Origin: an uncultured Clostridia bacterium
GTDB lineage: Bacteria > Bacillota > Clostridia > Oscillospirales > Acutalibacteraceae
DNA length: 6,222 bases
Reading direction: 5' to 3'
NCBI GenBank assembly: GCA_945971755.1
Contig: CAMFPJ010000086.1
Location: 1-6,222, forward strand
This document shows positions 1 through 6,181 of this stretch, piece after piece. Each line of letters starts with the position of its first letter. Within the stretch, counting starts at the first letter, position 1. The position numbers were made by a program, and so were the translations under genes. The notes below the pieces were generated by a model. It did no database searches and was not told the origin of the DNA. It saw only the letters and a list, made by a program, of their open reading frames with translations.

Positions 1-7
1 ACAGTAT

Positions 8-25
8 GTGGTGCTTTTTATTTTT
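8..25 (+). terminator. 3' half of a probable rho-independent terminator cut by the window edge
   Basis: The segment GTGGTGC at 8-14 is followed at once by five T, one A and five more T (15-25). A GC-rich arm running straight into a T-tract is what the descending arm of an intrinsic terminator looks like. The matching ascending arm (GCACCAC) is not in the window and would have to lie just before position 1. If so, an upstream transcription unit ends here and spoIIR starts a new one. This is inferred from half a structure. Confidence 0.4.
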
Positions 26-55
26 GTTTATTTCTTATTGAAATTGCCAATAATT
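26..55 (+). promoter_or_regulatory. Candidate sigma-F type promoter for spoIIR
   Basis: GTTTA at 26-30 and GCCAATAATT at 46-55 are separated by exactly 15 bases. From memory, the Bacillus subtilis sigma-F consensus is close to GYWTA, 15 bases, GGNNANANTW. The -35 fits fully; the -10 fits except for C in place of the second G. spoIIR is a known sigma-F target in B. subtilis, so this is where such a promoter is expected. The weak point is spacing: transcription would begin near position 60-62, leaving almost no leader before the ribosome binding site at 61-68. No good sigma-A pair is visible here. Confidence 0.4.
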
Positions 56-60
56 GACAT

Positions 61-68
61 GAGGTGAT
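61..68 (+). promoter_or_regulatory. Ribosome binding site that fixes the spoIIR start at TTG 73
   Basis: GAGGTGAT is a perfect 8-base match to the complement of the 16S rRNA 3' end. The frame could be opened earlier with the GTG at 64, but that codon lies inside this site and could not be served by it. The TTG at 73 sits 6 bases after GAGGTG, the normal distance, so it is the likely start. Confidence 0.8.
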
Positions 69-72
69 TATC

Positions 73-684
73 TTGCAAAAGAAAATAACAAAAATAGAAT
101 TGTCTGTATTTATTGCTTTACTTATCAGTGTTACTCTCGGAACAGTATCATTTTCAGCAAAGTGTGACTCTATTCGTGACAAAATGCTCCGTATGCATGT
201 AATCGCAAATTCCGATGAGAATTTTGACCAGGAACTCAAGCTGAAAGTACGCGATGCCGTTTTGGAAAAAGGAAAAGAAATCTTTGACGGATCTGTAACA
301 AAAATCGACGCTGTTGAAAAAATAACGCCGAATATTGATGCTCTTACGGAAGCTGCAAAACAGGTAATTAAGGAAAACGGATATGATTACGATGTAAAAA
401 TTAATGTTGGAGAAGAATATTTCAACACACGCATTTATGACGACTGCGTAACTTTACCGGCAGGTTATTATACTGCGGTTACCGTTACAATCGGTGAGGG
501 AAAAGGGCATAATTGGTGGTGTGTAATGTTTCCGCCAATGTGTTTGCCTGCCGCTGTTGCAGAGACTGAATTGTCAGATGTTCTCGAAAAAGACGAAGTG
601 GAAATTGTCGAAGGCGGAGAAAAATATAAACTGAAATTCAAAATTGTGGAAATATATGAAAATTTTGCAGGAAAATTCAAATAA
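73..684 (+). CDS. spoIIR: Stage II sporulation protein R (SpoIIR), sigma-E activation signal
   Basis: SpoIIR is made in the forespore and secreted into the intermembrane space, where it triggers the mother-cell protease SpoIIGA to cleave pro-sigma-E. The 203-residue product (B. subtilis SpoIIR is slightly longer) has a short basic N-terminus (QKK) and one hydrophobic segment at about 9-29, a membrane anchor or signal sequence as expected for an exported signal. The family signatures are visible: RMHVIANSD at 40-48 followed by a charged LKLKVRD stretch (55-61), LPAG at 128-131, and GEGKGHNWWCVMFPP at 141-155 with a nearby Cys at 157. The start is TTG at 73, chosen from the ribosome binding site at 61-68. 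It appears to be a single-gene unit: a terminator remnant precedes it and a new promoter follows. Identification is from the motifs; function is from the family. Confidence 0.95.
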   Translation: MQKKITKIELSVFIALLISVTLGTVSFSAKCDSIRDKMLRMHVIANSDENFDQELKLKVRDAVLEKGKEIFDGSVTKIDAVEKITPNIDALTEAAKQVIKENGYDYDVKINVGEEYFNTRIYDDCVTLPAGYYTAVTVTIGEGKGHNWWCVMFPPMCLPAAVAETELSDVLEKDEVEIVEGGEKYKLKFKIVEIYENFAGKFK

Positions 685-687
685 CTA

Positions 688-716
688 TTTACAACTTGCA
701 AAATCTTTTATAAAAT
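688..716 (+). promoter_or_regulatory. Sigma-A type promoter for the five-gene unit
   Basis: TTTACA at 688-693 (one mismatch to TTGACA) and TAAAAT at 711-716 (one mismatch to TATAAT) are 17 bases apart, the optimal spacing. Transcription would start near 723, giving a leader of about 33 bases before the ATG at 756. It lies 3 bases after the spoIIR stop. No later gap in the unit is large enough to suggest another promoter: the gaps after this are -4, 12, 28 and 10 bases. A weaker alternative, TATAAA at 709-714, would have a 15-base spacer. Confidence 0.65.
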
Positions 717-742
717 AGTATTCGAAATATTTTGATTGAACG

Positions 743-750
743 AAAGGATG
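743..750 (+). promoter_or_regulatory. Ribosome binding site that sets the phosphodiesterase start at ATG 756
   Basis: AAAGGATG at 743-750 is a good Shine-Dalgarno sequence 5-8 bases before the ATG at 756. The frame is open back to a TTG at 732, but that codon has no comparable site, and the family N-terminus (a few residues, then HRG) is satisfied from 756. Confidence 0.75.
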
Positions 751-755
751 ATTTT

Positions 756-1499
756 ATGCCACTGATTATTGCACACAGAGGCGCTAATAAATATGCTCCT
801 CAAAATACACTTTCTGCTTTCTCAAAGGCAGTAGAACTTTCGGCAGACGGAATTGAAACAGACGTTCATCTTACGAAAGACGGCAAAATTGTAATTTGCC
901 ATAATTATACAATCGATGAAACATCAAACGGTAAAGGCTTTATCGATGATATGACGTTAGAGGAACTGCGAAAGTATGATTTCGGTTCATATTTCAGCAG
1001 AGATTTTGAGGGAACTCTTATTCCCGAACTATACCAACTGATTGAAATAGTTAAAGATATGACTCTTATTAACATTGAAATCAAAGCACCTAAAAAGAAC
1101 AACGACCTCGTTAAGCGTACACTTGACGAGATACATAAGCATGGTATAGAAAAGAATGTTATTGTTTCATGTTTTAATCCTGAATGTATCAGGCTATCGA
1201 AAGAAATTGCTCCCGAGATAAAAACCGGCTTTCTTTACGAAACAGGGGAACTTGCAGATGAGGTAAGAAAATTCGGTATTGCAAAATATTGTTCTGAGCT
1301 GAAAACCGACGCCGCTCATCCGGAAAAAACTCTTATTACAAAAGAAGAAGTTGACGAACTTCATAAAATGGGTATGGCAGTAAATCCTTGGACTGTGGAT
1401 GAACGTGAAGACATTGAAAGACTTACAAAAATCGGCTGTGATGCACTCATTACAAATGTTCCTGATATTTGCCGAAAAGTTGTGGAGGAAATTTTATGA
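756..1499 (+). CDS. Glycerophosphodiester phosphodiesterase, cytoplasmic GDPD family
   Basis: It should hydrolyse glycerophosphodiesters, such as deacylated phospholipids, to sn-glycerol 3-phosphate and an alcohol. The 247-residue product has the length of the compact UgpQ-like enzymes and is one TIM-barrel domain. The signature residues are visible: His7-Arg8 in AHRG, Glu34 and Asp36 in IETDVH (metal ligands), catalytic His49, and Glu108 with Lys110 in NIEIK; near the end are the usual WTVD (202-205) and ITNVPD (222-227). Two departures are seen: the common PENT motif reads PQNT (Q16), and HD reads HN (49-50). Neither removes a known metal ligand or the catalytic His. There is no signal peptide or membrane segment, so it should be cytoplasmic. 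It is first in the five-gene unit, and its stop overlaps the next start (ATGA at 1496-1499), suggesting translational coupling with the hexosaminidase. The exact substrate cannot be read from sequence. Confidence 0.9.
   Translation: MPLIIAHRGANKYAPQNTLSAFSKAVELSADGIETDVHLTKDGKIVICHNYTIDETSNGKGFIDDMTLEELRKYDFGSYFSRDFEGTLIPELYQLIEIVKDMTLINIEIKAPKKNNDLVKRTLDEIHKHGIEKNVIVSCFNPECIRLSKEIAPEIKTGFLYETGELADEVRKFGIAKYCSELKTDAAHPEKTLITKEEVDELHKMGMAVNPWTVDEREDIERLTKIGCDALITNVPDICRKVVEEIL
1482..1488 (+). promoter_or_regulatory. Ribosome binding site for the GH20 gene, inside the upstream gene
   Basis: GTGGAGG at 1482-1488 lies in the last codons of the phosphodiesterase gene, 7 bases before the ATG at 1496. 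It favours this ATG over the ATG nine codons earlier at 1469, which has no clear site. Confidence 0.75.
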
Positions 1500-3079
1500 A
1501 TAATCTTAAATACAGCATTATCCCCAAGCCCCAACGTTATGATACAGTAGATGCAACATTTATCGTAACACCTGATACACAGGTTCTTTGTGTAGCGGAC
1601 TTTGTTGATGCGGGAAAGTATTTGACTGACTATCTGAAAACAAAAACCGATGCGTCAAACGGGTCAATTAAGTTTAACAAGGATTCATCAATTCCAAGTG
1701 AAGGTTACACTCTTAAAATTGATGAAAACGGCGTAGTTATTGCCGCTTCTGATGCAAACGGTGCATTTTACGGCGCCGTAACACTTAAGATTATGCTTAT
1801 GCAAAGTAAAACTGCTGACGGGAAAGCCGTTCTTAACGGTGCTGATATTTATGATTATCCGAGATTTTCATATCGCGGCGGTATGCTTGATGACAGCCGT
1901 CATTTCTTTGGTGTGGAACTTGTTAAAAAAATGCTTGATAATATGGCACTTGTTAAGCTTAACAAATTCCATTGGCATTTAAGCGATGACCAAGGATACC
2001 GTATTGAAAGTGATGTTTATCCTCTCCTTAATGAAATCGGAAGCAAAAGAAAATTCGAACATTTGGAAGCTAAAAATTTGCCGCTTTCAATGATTTGCAA
2101 GAATGAAGGCGGCGAGTATTTCTATTATTACACAAAAGATGAAATACGTGACATTGTAGCTTATGCCAAAAAACTTCATATTGATGTTATCCCGGAAATT
2201 GACATTCCCGGTCATACTTCGTGCATGATTGCGGCGTATCCTGAACTTGTTTGCAACAGCGTAGGTTGCGAGGTTGTGAGCGAGAGCGGAATAATGAAAA
2301 ACGTACTTTGTCCCGGAAAAGACAGTACATATGAATTTGTTGAAAATCTTCTTTCGGAAGTTATTGAACTGTTCCCGTATGAGTATTTTCACATTGGCGG
2401 CGACGAAGCCGGACTTGGCCATAAAATTTGGGAAAAAGACTGTCCCGACTGTAAAAAACTTATGCAGGAAAAGGGTGTTAAAACAGGAAACGAACTTCAG
2501 TCTGTATTTATGAACAGAATAACTGATTTTCTTAAGTCTAAGGGTAAAACACCTATTGCCTGGAGTGACGGTATTACAGACATTACCAATGAAGGCATTG
2601 CCTGTCATTACTGGACTCTTAAAAATCCACTTTGGGTTAAAAAAGAGTCGAAAAAAAGAAAGTTTATTTTATCCCCGTCAACTCATTTCTACTTTGATAT
2701 GAATTTCGGTTATTTACCTCTTAAAAAGACATATAACTTCAATGAAGCGAAGCTTGGTATATCTGACATCAACACAGTGATGGGTGTTGAGTTTGAAACG
2801 TGGAGTGAGTGGATAACCGATAAAGATACTCTTGAATTTTCGGTTTTCCCGAGAATTTTTGCATTGGCAGAAGTTGCCTGGACAAAAGATAAATACAAGA
2901 ATTATAAAGACTTTTACAAGCGCCTTGATTTTTTCAAACTCTATATGAAATCACAGAATATAAACTTCTCAAGAGTTGAGAAGAAAAAACTCGGAGTTAA
3001 AAATGTTACCTGCTACCATTTAGGCGTAAAAGGTAATGAATACAAATATAACGAAAAGCTTAAAAAAACAGAAAAGTGA
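1496..3079 (+). CDS. Beta-N-acetylhexosaminidase, glycoside hydrolase family 20, apparently intracellular
   Basis: GH20 enzymes remove terminal beta-linked GlcNAc or GalNAc by substrate-assisted catalysis. The 527-residue protein shows an N-terminal GH20b-type domain (about 1-118; IIPKPQ at 8-13), then the catalytic barrel from YPRFSYRGGMLDDSRHF (121-137). Key elements follow: HWHLSDDQGYRIE (159-171), IPGH (237-240), the catalytic pair Asp303-Glu304 in HIGGDE (299-304), Trp356, Trp373, the YxD motif at Y399/D401, the W-S-E at 436-438 and PRIFALAEVAW (452-462). The active site thus appears complete. The last ~34 residues (494-527) form a lysine-rich tail (10 Lys) past the usual end. No signal peptide is seen, so it probably acts in the cytoplasm on imported or recycled oligosaccharides, unlike the many secreted GH20 enzymes. 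The start overlaps the phosphodiesterase stop and the transporter follows after 12 bases. The natural substrate is unknown. Confidence 0.92.
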   Translation: MNNLKYSIIPKPQRYDTVDATFIVTPDTQVLCVADFVDAGKYLTDYLKTKTDASNGSIKFNKDSSIPSEGYTLKIDENGVVIAASDANGAFYGAVTLKIMLMQSKTADGKAVLNGADIYDYPRFSYRGGMLDDSRHFFGVELVKKMLDNMALVKLNKFHWHLSDDQGYRIESDVYPLLNEIGSKRKFEHLEAKNLPLSMICKNEGGEYFYYYTKDEIRDIVAYAKKLHIDVIPEIDIPGHTSCMIAAYPELVCNSVGCEVVSESGIMKNVLCPGKDSTYEFVENLLSEVIELFPYEYFHIGGDEAGLGHKIWEKDCPDCKKLMQEKGVKTGNELQSVFMNRITDFLKSKGKTPIAWSDGITDITNEGIACHYWTLKNPLWVKKESKKRKFILSPSTHFYFDMNFGYLPLKKTYNFNEAKLGISDINTVMGVEFETWSEWITDKDTLEFSVFPRIFALAEVAWTKDKYKNYKDFYKRLDFFKLYMKSQNINFSRVEKKKLGVKNVTCYHLGVKGNEYKYNEKLKKTEK

Positions 3080-3081
3080 TT

Positions 3082-3089
3082 GGGGTAGA
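3082..3089 (+). promoter_or_regulatory. Weak ribosome binding site of the Na+/phosphate cotransporter gene
   Basis: The 12-base gap after the GH20 stop holds GGGGTAGA at 3082-3089, ending 2 bases before the ATG at 3092. Only the G-run resembles a Shine-Dalgarno core, making this the poorest site in the window. Translation may therefore depend partly on ribosomes arriving from the GH20 gene. Confidence 0.45.
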
Positions 3090-3091
3090 AT

Positions 3092-4714
3092 ATGGGATTT
3101 GAAAATATCGCAATGCTGATAAGCGGTATGGGACTTTTGCTTTACGGTATTAAAATACTGGGTGAAGGTCTCGAACTTGCCGCCGGAGCAAAGTTAAAAA
3201 CACTTCTTGAAAAAATGACGAGGAACAGATTTGCCGCTGTTCTTGTCGGATTTGTAATTACCACGTTAATTCAAAGCTCAACAGCAACAACCGTTATGGT
3301 TGTAGGCTTTGTTAACACGGGAATTATGAACTTGACTCAGGCAATAGGCGTTATTATGGGTGCGAATATCGGTACAACAACAACGAGCATTCTCGTTTCA
3401 CTTGATATCGGCAAATATGCTCCTATTGCAATCGGTATCGGCGCATTTTGGTCAATGCTGGCAAAGAAAAATCTTCATAAGCATTTGGGGCTTGCAGTTA
3501 CAGGATTCGGTATGCTGTTCCTTGGTATGACACTTATGAAAACGTCAATGAACCCCTTGGCAGAGTCCGAGGTGTTCAAAAACTGGATTTTGAATGCGGA
3601 CAACCCTGTAATTGCCATAGTTATCGGTGCTGTTACATCTGCCGTAATTCACAGTTCTGCGGCAAGTATAGGTATTTTACAGGCTTTGGCATCAAAGGGA
3701 CTTATTCCTCTCAGTTTTGCAGTTTACGTTATTTACGGTCAAAACATCGGTACTTGCGTTACGGCACTTATATCTGCAATCGGTACAAAGAAAAATTCAA
3801 AGAGAACTGCGGTTATGCACGTTCTATTCAATGTTTTCGGTACAATTCTGTTTATTGTAGGTTCGCAGTTTATTCCTTACACAAAATGGATTGAAAGTAT
3901 TACCGATAACTCAATGTTACAGCTCTCGCTTGTTCACATAACATTTAACGTTGTTTCAACAATTTTAATGTTCCCGTTTGCAAAATATCTTGTTAAACTT
4001 TCTTGCCTCATTATTCCAGACAGAAACGATGAGGGCGAAAACGATTTCAGAATGCAATATGTGGATAATCTTATGATTAAAACTCCTCCTTTTGCCGTTG
4101 CACAGGTTGCAAAAGAAGTTCACAGAATGGCACTTCTTGCACGAAACAATTTCAGTATTGCTGCTCTTGACCTTCTTAATAACACAACCGAGCATTTTGA
4201 CGAAATTCAACATAACGAAGATGTTATTAATTACTTAAATCACAACATTACACCGATTTTAGTAAAAATCAATGCACTTGATTTGTCTTATCATGACGCT
4301 AAGTATATCGGTCGAGTTTTCCATGTGATTAACGATATAGAACGTATCGGTGACCATGCGCAAAATCTTTCTGAAGCTGCTCAGTCAAGAGTGAATGAGA
4401 ATATACAGTTCTCTGCGGAAGGTGACGCCGAACTTAAGCGTATGTATGAAACTACTCTTGCGCTTATTGATACTGCTATTGAATCGTTTACAGAGCAAGA
4501 GATTACTTTTGACAATGCAAGCAAAGTAAATTCATTGGAAGCTGAAATTGACAAAATGCAGGAAGATTTTGAACAATCACATATTGACAGGCTTAATAAA
4601 AATCTGTGCGATACAAAATCAGGTATGCTCTTTGTTAACACCGTTACCGACTTTGAAAGAGTGGGTGACCACGCAACAAACATTGCTTGGGCTGTTGCGA
4701 AGAAACCGGACTGA
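3092..4714 (+). CDS. Na+/phosphate cotransporter family protein with C-terminal PhoU-like domain
   Basis: This membrane protein belongs to the Na/Pi cotransporter family (NptA/YjbB type), which moves phosphate coupled to sodium. The 540-residue product has an N-terminal membrane part (about 1-308) with several hydrophobic helices and the family's duplicated core: QSSTATT (61-67) with GANIGT (90-95), then HSSAAS (187-192) with GQNIGT (216-221). The second copy has His187 where Gln is usual. After the membrane part comes a soluble helical region (about 335-535) resembling PhoU, with two copies of its acidic motif, DIERIGDHA (415-423) and DFERVGDHA (520-528). Such fused proteins are common in bacteria. 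YjbB in E. coli is reported to export phosphate, so direction here is open. It sits between GH20 and thyA in the unit, with gaps of 12 and 28 bases. Identification is firm; substrate and direction are inferred from the family. Confidence 0.92.
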   Translation: MGFENIAMLISGMGLLLYGIKILGEGLELAAGAKLKTLLEKMTRNRFAAVLVGFVITTLIQSSTATTVMVVGFVNTGIMNLTQAIGVIMGANIGTTTTSILVSLDIGKYAPIAIGIGAFWSMLAKKNLHKHLGLAVTGFGMLFLGMTLMKTSMNPLAESEVFKNWILNADNPVIAIVIGAVTSAVIHSSAASIGILQALASKGLIPLSFAVYVIYGQNIGTCVTALISAIGTKKNSKRTAVMHVLFNVFGTILFIVGSQFIPYTKWIESITDNSMLQLSLVHITFNVVSTILMFPFAKYLVKLSCLIIPDRNDEGENDFRMQYVDNLMIKTPPFAVAQVAKEVHRMALLARNNFSIAALDLLNNTTEHFDEIQHNEDVINYLNHNITPILVKINALDLSYHDAKYIGRVFHVINDIERIGDHAQNLSEAAQSRVNENIQFSAEGDAELKRMYETTLALIDTAIESFTEQEITFDNASKVNSLEAEIDKMQEDFEQSHIDRLNKNLCDTKSGMLFVNTVTDFERVGDHATNIAWAVAKKPD

Positions 4715-4728
4715 TTTTCAAAAAAATT

Positions 4729-4738
4729 GAAGGGTGAT
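4729..4738 (+). promoter_or_regulatory. Ribosome binding site that sets the thyA start at ATG 4743
   Basis: GAAGGGTGAT at 4729-4738 is a strong match to the extended anti-Shine-Dalgarno complement, 4 bases before the ATG at 4743. A GTG at 4734 is in frame but lies inside this site, so it is unlikely to be the start. Confidence 0.75.
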
Positions 4739-4742
4739 ATAT

Positions 4743-5645
4743 ATGTCAAAGTGGGATAAAGATTATCTTGACCTTTGCCGAAAGATTTTAAGTGAGGGGA
4801 CAGAGGTTGAAAACCGAACAGGTATCAATACAATTAAAGTTCCGTCACATCATTTTCATTTCGATTTGTCTGAAGAATTCCCGATTTTAACAACAAAACA
4901 GTTGTTTATCCGTCAGGCAGTTCTTGAAATGCTTTGGATTTACCAAGCGCAGTCAAATGACGTTCGTTGGTTACAGGAACGAAATGTAAATATCTGGAAT
5001 GAGTGGGAAATTGACGAAAACGGTATTTGGAACGCAACCCAAATGCTTCCTGATGAAAACGGAAAGCTTGTAAAAACCGAAGTTCATAAAGATTTTGGAA
5101 AAGAGTTTGCCCATACTATCGGTACCGCTTACGGATATATCGTAAACAAATTTCAAATGACTCAGAACTTGATTGATAAGATTAAAAATCACCCCGAAGA
5201 CAGAAGAATGATAATGACTCTTTGGCAAAACGACTACCTTGACACAGCGGTTCTTCCGTCTTGTGTGTGGAGCAGTGAATGGGATGTTACAAACGGCAAG
5301 CTCAATGCATGGGTGCATCAGCGTTCCTGTGATGTACCACTGGGTCTTCCTTTTAATGTTACACAGTATGCAACTCTTCTTTGTATGCTCGCCCAAGTAT
5401 GCGGCTTAGAGCCCGGAACACTTGATTGGAGCATAAAAGATGCACATATTTACGTTAACCAAATTGACGGTATTAAAGAGCAAATCAGACGTCAGGATGA
5501 AAATGAAGATATTCCCGCACCTAAGCTTTGGCTCAACCCCGAGGTGGACGATTTCTTCAAATTTGACTCTTCAAAAGATTGTTTGGATGTTAAACTTATT
5601 GATTATAAGCACATGGGTAAAATTTTGTTTCCAATTGCACAGTAA
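4743..5645 (+). CDS. thyA: Thymidylate synthase (ThyA)
   Basis: ThyA methylates dUMP to dTMP using 5,10-methylenetetrahydrofolate and leaves dihydrofolate. The 300-residue product shows Arg25 in NRTG (phosphate binding), PILTTK (47-52), Glu62 and Trp65 in LEMLW, Trp85, the Arg154-Arg155 pair, nucleophile Cys174 in LPSCVW, QRSCD (193-197, Asp197), GLPFN (201-205, Asn205) and DAHIY (233-237, His235 and Tyr237). Compared with the E. coli type it has about 30 extra residues near 90-125 before the GTAYGY motif, and Val rather than His follows the catalytic Cys. Both this and the C-terminal pattern (LWLNPEV, LIDYKH) resemble what I remember of B. subtilis ThyA and phage phi3T thymidylate synthase, so it probably belongs to that branch and not to the E. 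coli branch. The partner folA starts 10 bases later, the usual pairing. Identity is certain; the branch assignment is from memory. Confidence 0.96.
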   Translation: MSKWDKDYLDLCRKILSEGTEVENRTGINTIKVPSHHFHFDLSEEFPILTTKQLFIRQAVLEMLWIYQAQSNDVRWLQERNVNIWNEWEIDENGIWNATQMLPDENGKLVKTEVHKDFGKEFAHTIGTAYGYIVNKFQMTQNLIDKIKNHPEDRRMIMTLWQNDYLDTAVLPSCVWSSEWDVTNGKLNAWVHQRSCDVPLGLPFNVTQYATLLCMLAQVCGLEPGTLDWSIKDAHIYVNQIDGIKEQIRRQDENEDIPAPKLWLNPEVDDFFKFDSSKDCLDVKLIDYKHMGKILFPIAQ

Positions 5646-5650
5646 GGGTG
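5643..5650 (+). promoter_or_regulatory. Ribosome binding site of folA overlapping the thyA stop codon
   Basis: TAAGGGTG at 5643-5650 begins with the thyA stop codon TAA and ends 5 bases before the folA ATG at 5656. The core AAGGGTGA is the same as that before thyA. Sharing bases with the stop suggests the two genes are translated together. Confidence 0.7.
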
Positions 5651-5655
5651 AAAAA

Positions 5656-6132
5656 ATGGCAGTTTCAATGATAGCCGCAATCGGTAAAAATAGAGAACTC
5701 GGCAAAAATAATGATTTAATTTGGCACTTTAAGGAAGATATGAAATTTTTCCGTGAAACAACGACGGGAAATACCGTTGTGATGGGAAGAAAGACTTTTG
5801 AATCGCTCCCACACGCACTTCCTAACAGAAGAAATGTTGTAATTACAACTAATGCCGATTACGTAGCAGAGGGTGCGGAAGTTGTAACAAGCCTTGAGAA
5901 AGCTCTTGAAGTAACAAGAAATGACAATGTTTTTGTTATCGGCGGAGGAAGAATATATAACGAATTTTTGAAATATGCCGACAAACTTTATTTAACTGAG
6001 ATTGATGCAGAATGCAGAGATGCCGATACATTTTTTCCTATGTTTAATAAAGAAGATTATAAGGCAACAAAACTTACTGACTTTAATGTTGACGGAATTC
6101 ATTTTTCACATATTCGTTATGAGAAAAAATGA
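5656..6132 (+). CDS. folA: Dihydrofolate reductase (DHFR)
   Basis: DHFR reduces dihydrofolate to tetrahydrofolate with NADPH, restoring the cofactor that ThyA oxidises; it is also the target of trimethoprim-type inhibitors. The 158-residue product has the normal length of bacterial chromosomal DHFR. It opens with SMIAAIGKNRELG (4-16) and shows LIWHFKED (21-28) with the expected active-site acid at Asp28, MGRKTFESLP (43-52), LPNRRNVVIT (55-64, NADPH binding) and VIGGGRIYNEFL (94-105). Ile-Trp replaces the Pro-Trp of the E. coli enzyme. The frame is open further upstream inside thyA, but homology begins only at the ATG at 5656, which has its own ribosome binding site, so that start is preferred. 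It is last in the unit and is followed by a hairpin terminator 18 bases after the stop. Confidence 0.95.
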   Translation: MAVSMIAAIGKNRELGKNNDLIWHFKEDMKFFRETTTGNTVVMGRKTFESLPHALPNRRNVVITTNADYVAEGAEVVTSLEKALEVTRNDNVFVIGGGRIYNEFLKYADKLYLTEIDAECRDADTFFPMFNKEDYKATKLTDFNVDGIHFSHIRYEKK

Positions 6133-6150
6133 TAAAATCCAATACGAAAG

Positions 6151-6181
6151 AACCCCCGTAATCATAGCAATTACGGGGGTT
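6151..6181 (+). terminator. Hairpin terminator after folA, possibly acting in both directions
   Basis: AACCCCCGTAAT (6151-6162) and ATTACGGGGGTT (6170-6181) are perfect 12-base complements around the 7-base loop CATAGCA. The hairpin starts 18 bases after the folA stop. On the + strand the downstream tail (ACATTTATG...) is T-rich but has no unbroken T-run. On the - strand the stem would be followed by TTCTTTCGTATT, slightly richer in T near the stem. It therefore ends the five-gene unit and may also stop a convergent transcript. Confidence 0.85.

Noticed and set aside
54..59. Perfect TTGACA as a sigma-A -35 box before spoIIR
   Set aside because: No -10-like sequence lies 16-18 bases downstream, and that position would already be inside spoIIR.
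685..718. CTATTT...AAATAG inverted repeat as a spoIIR terminator
   Set aside because: Only six AT-only pairs around a 22-base loop and no T-tract; it overlaps the better-supported promoter.
2087..2608. 173-codon open frame on the - strand inside the GH20 gene
   Set aside because: The + strand encodes intact GH20 catalytic motifs across this span; the - strand frame shows no recognisable protein pattern and no convincing ribosome binding site.
4971..5396. 141-codon open frame on the - strand inside thyA
   Set aside because: It lies across the conserved ThyA active-site region, and its translation shows no family pattern.
5440..5655. N-terminal extension of DHFR of 72 codons overlapping thyA
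   Set aside because: DHFR homology starts at ATG 5656, which has its own ribosome binding site; the upstream stretch is thyA read out of frame.
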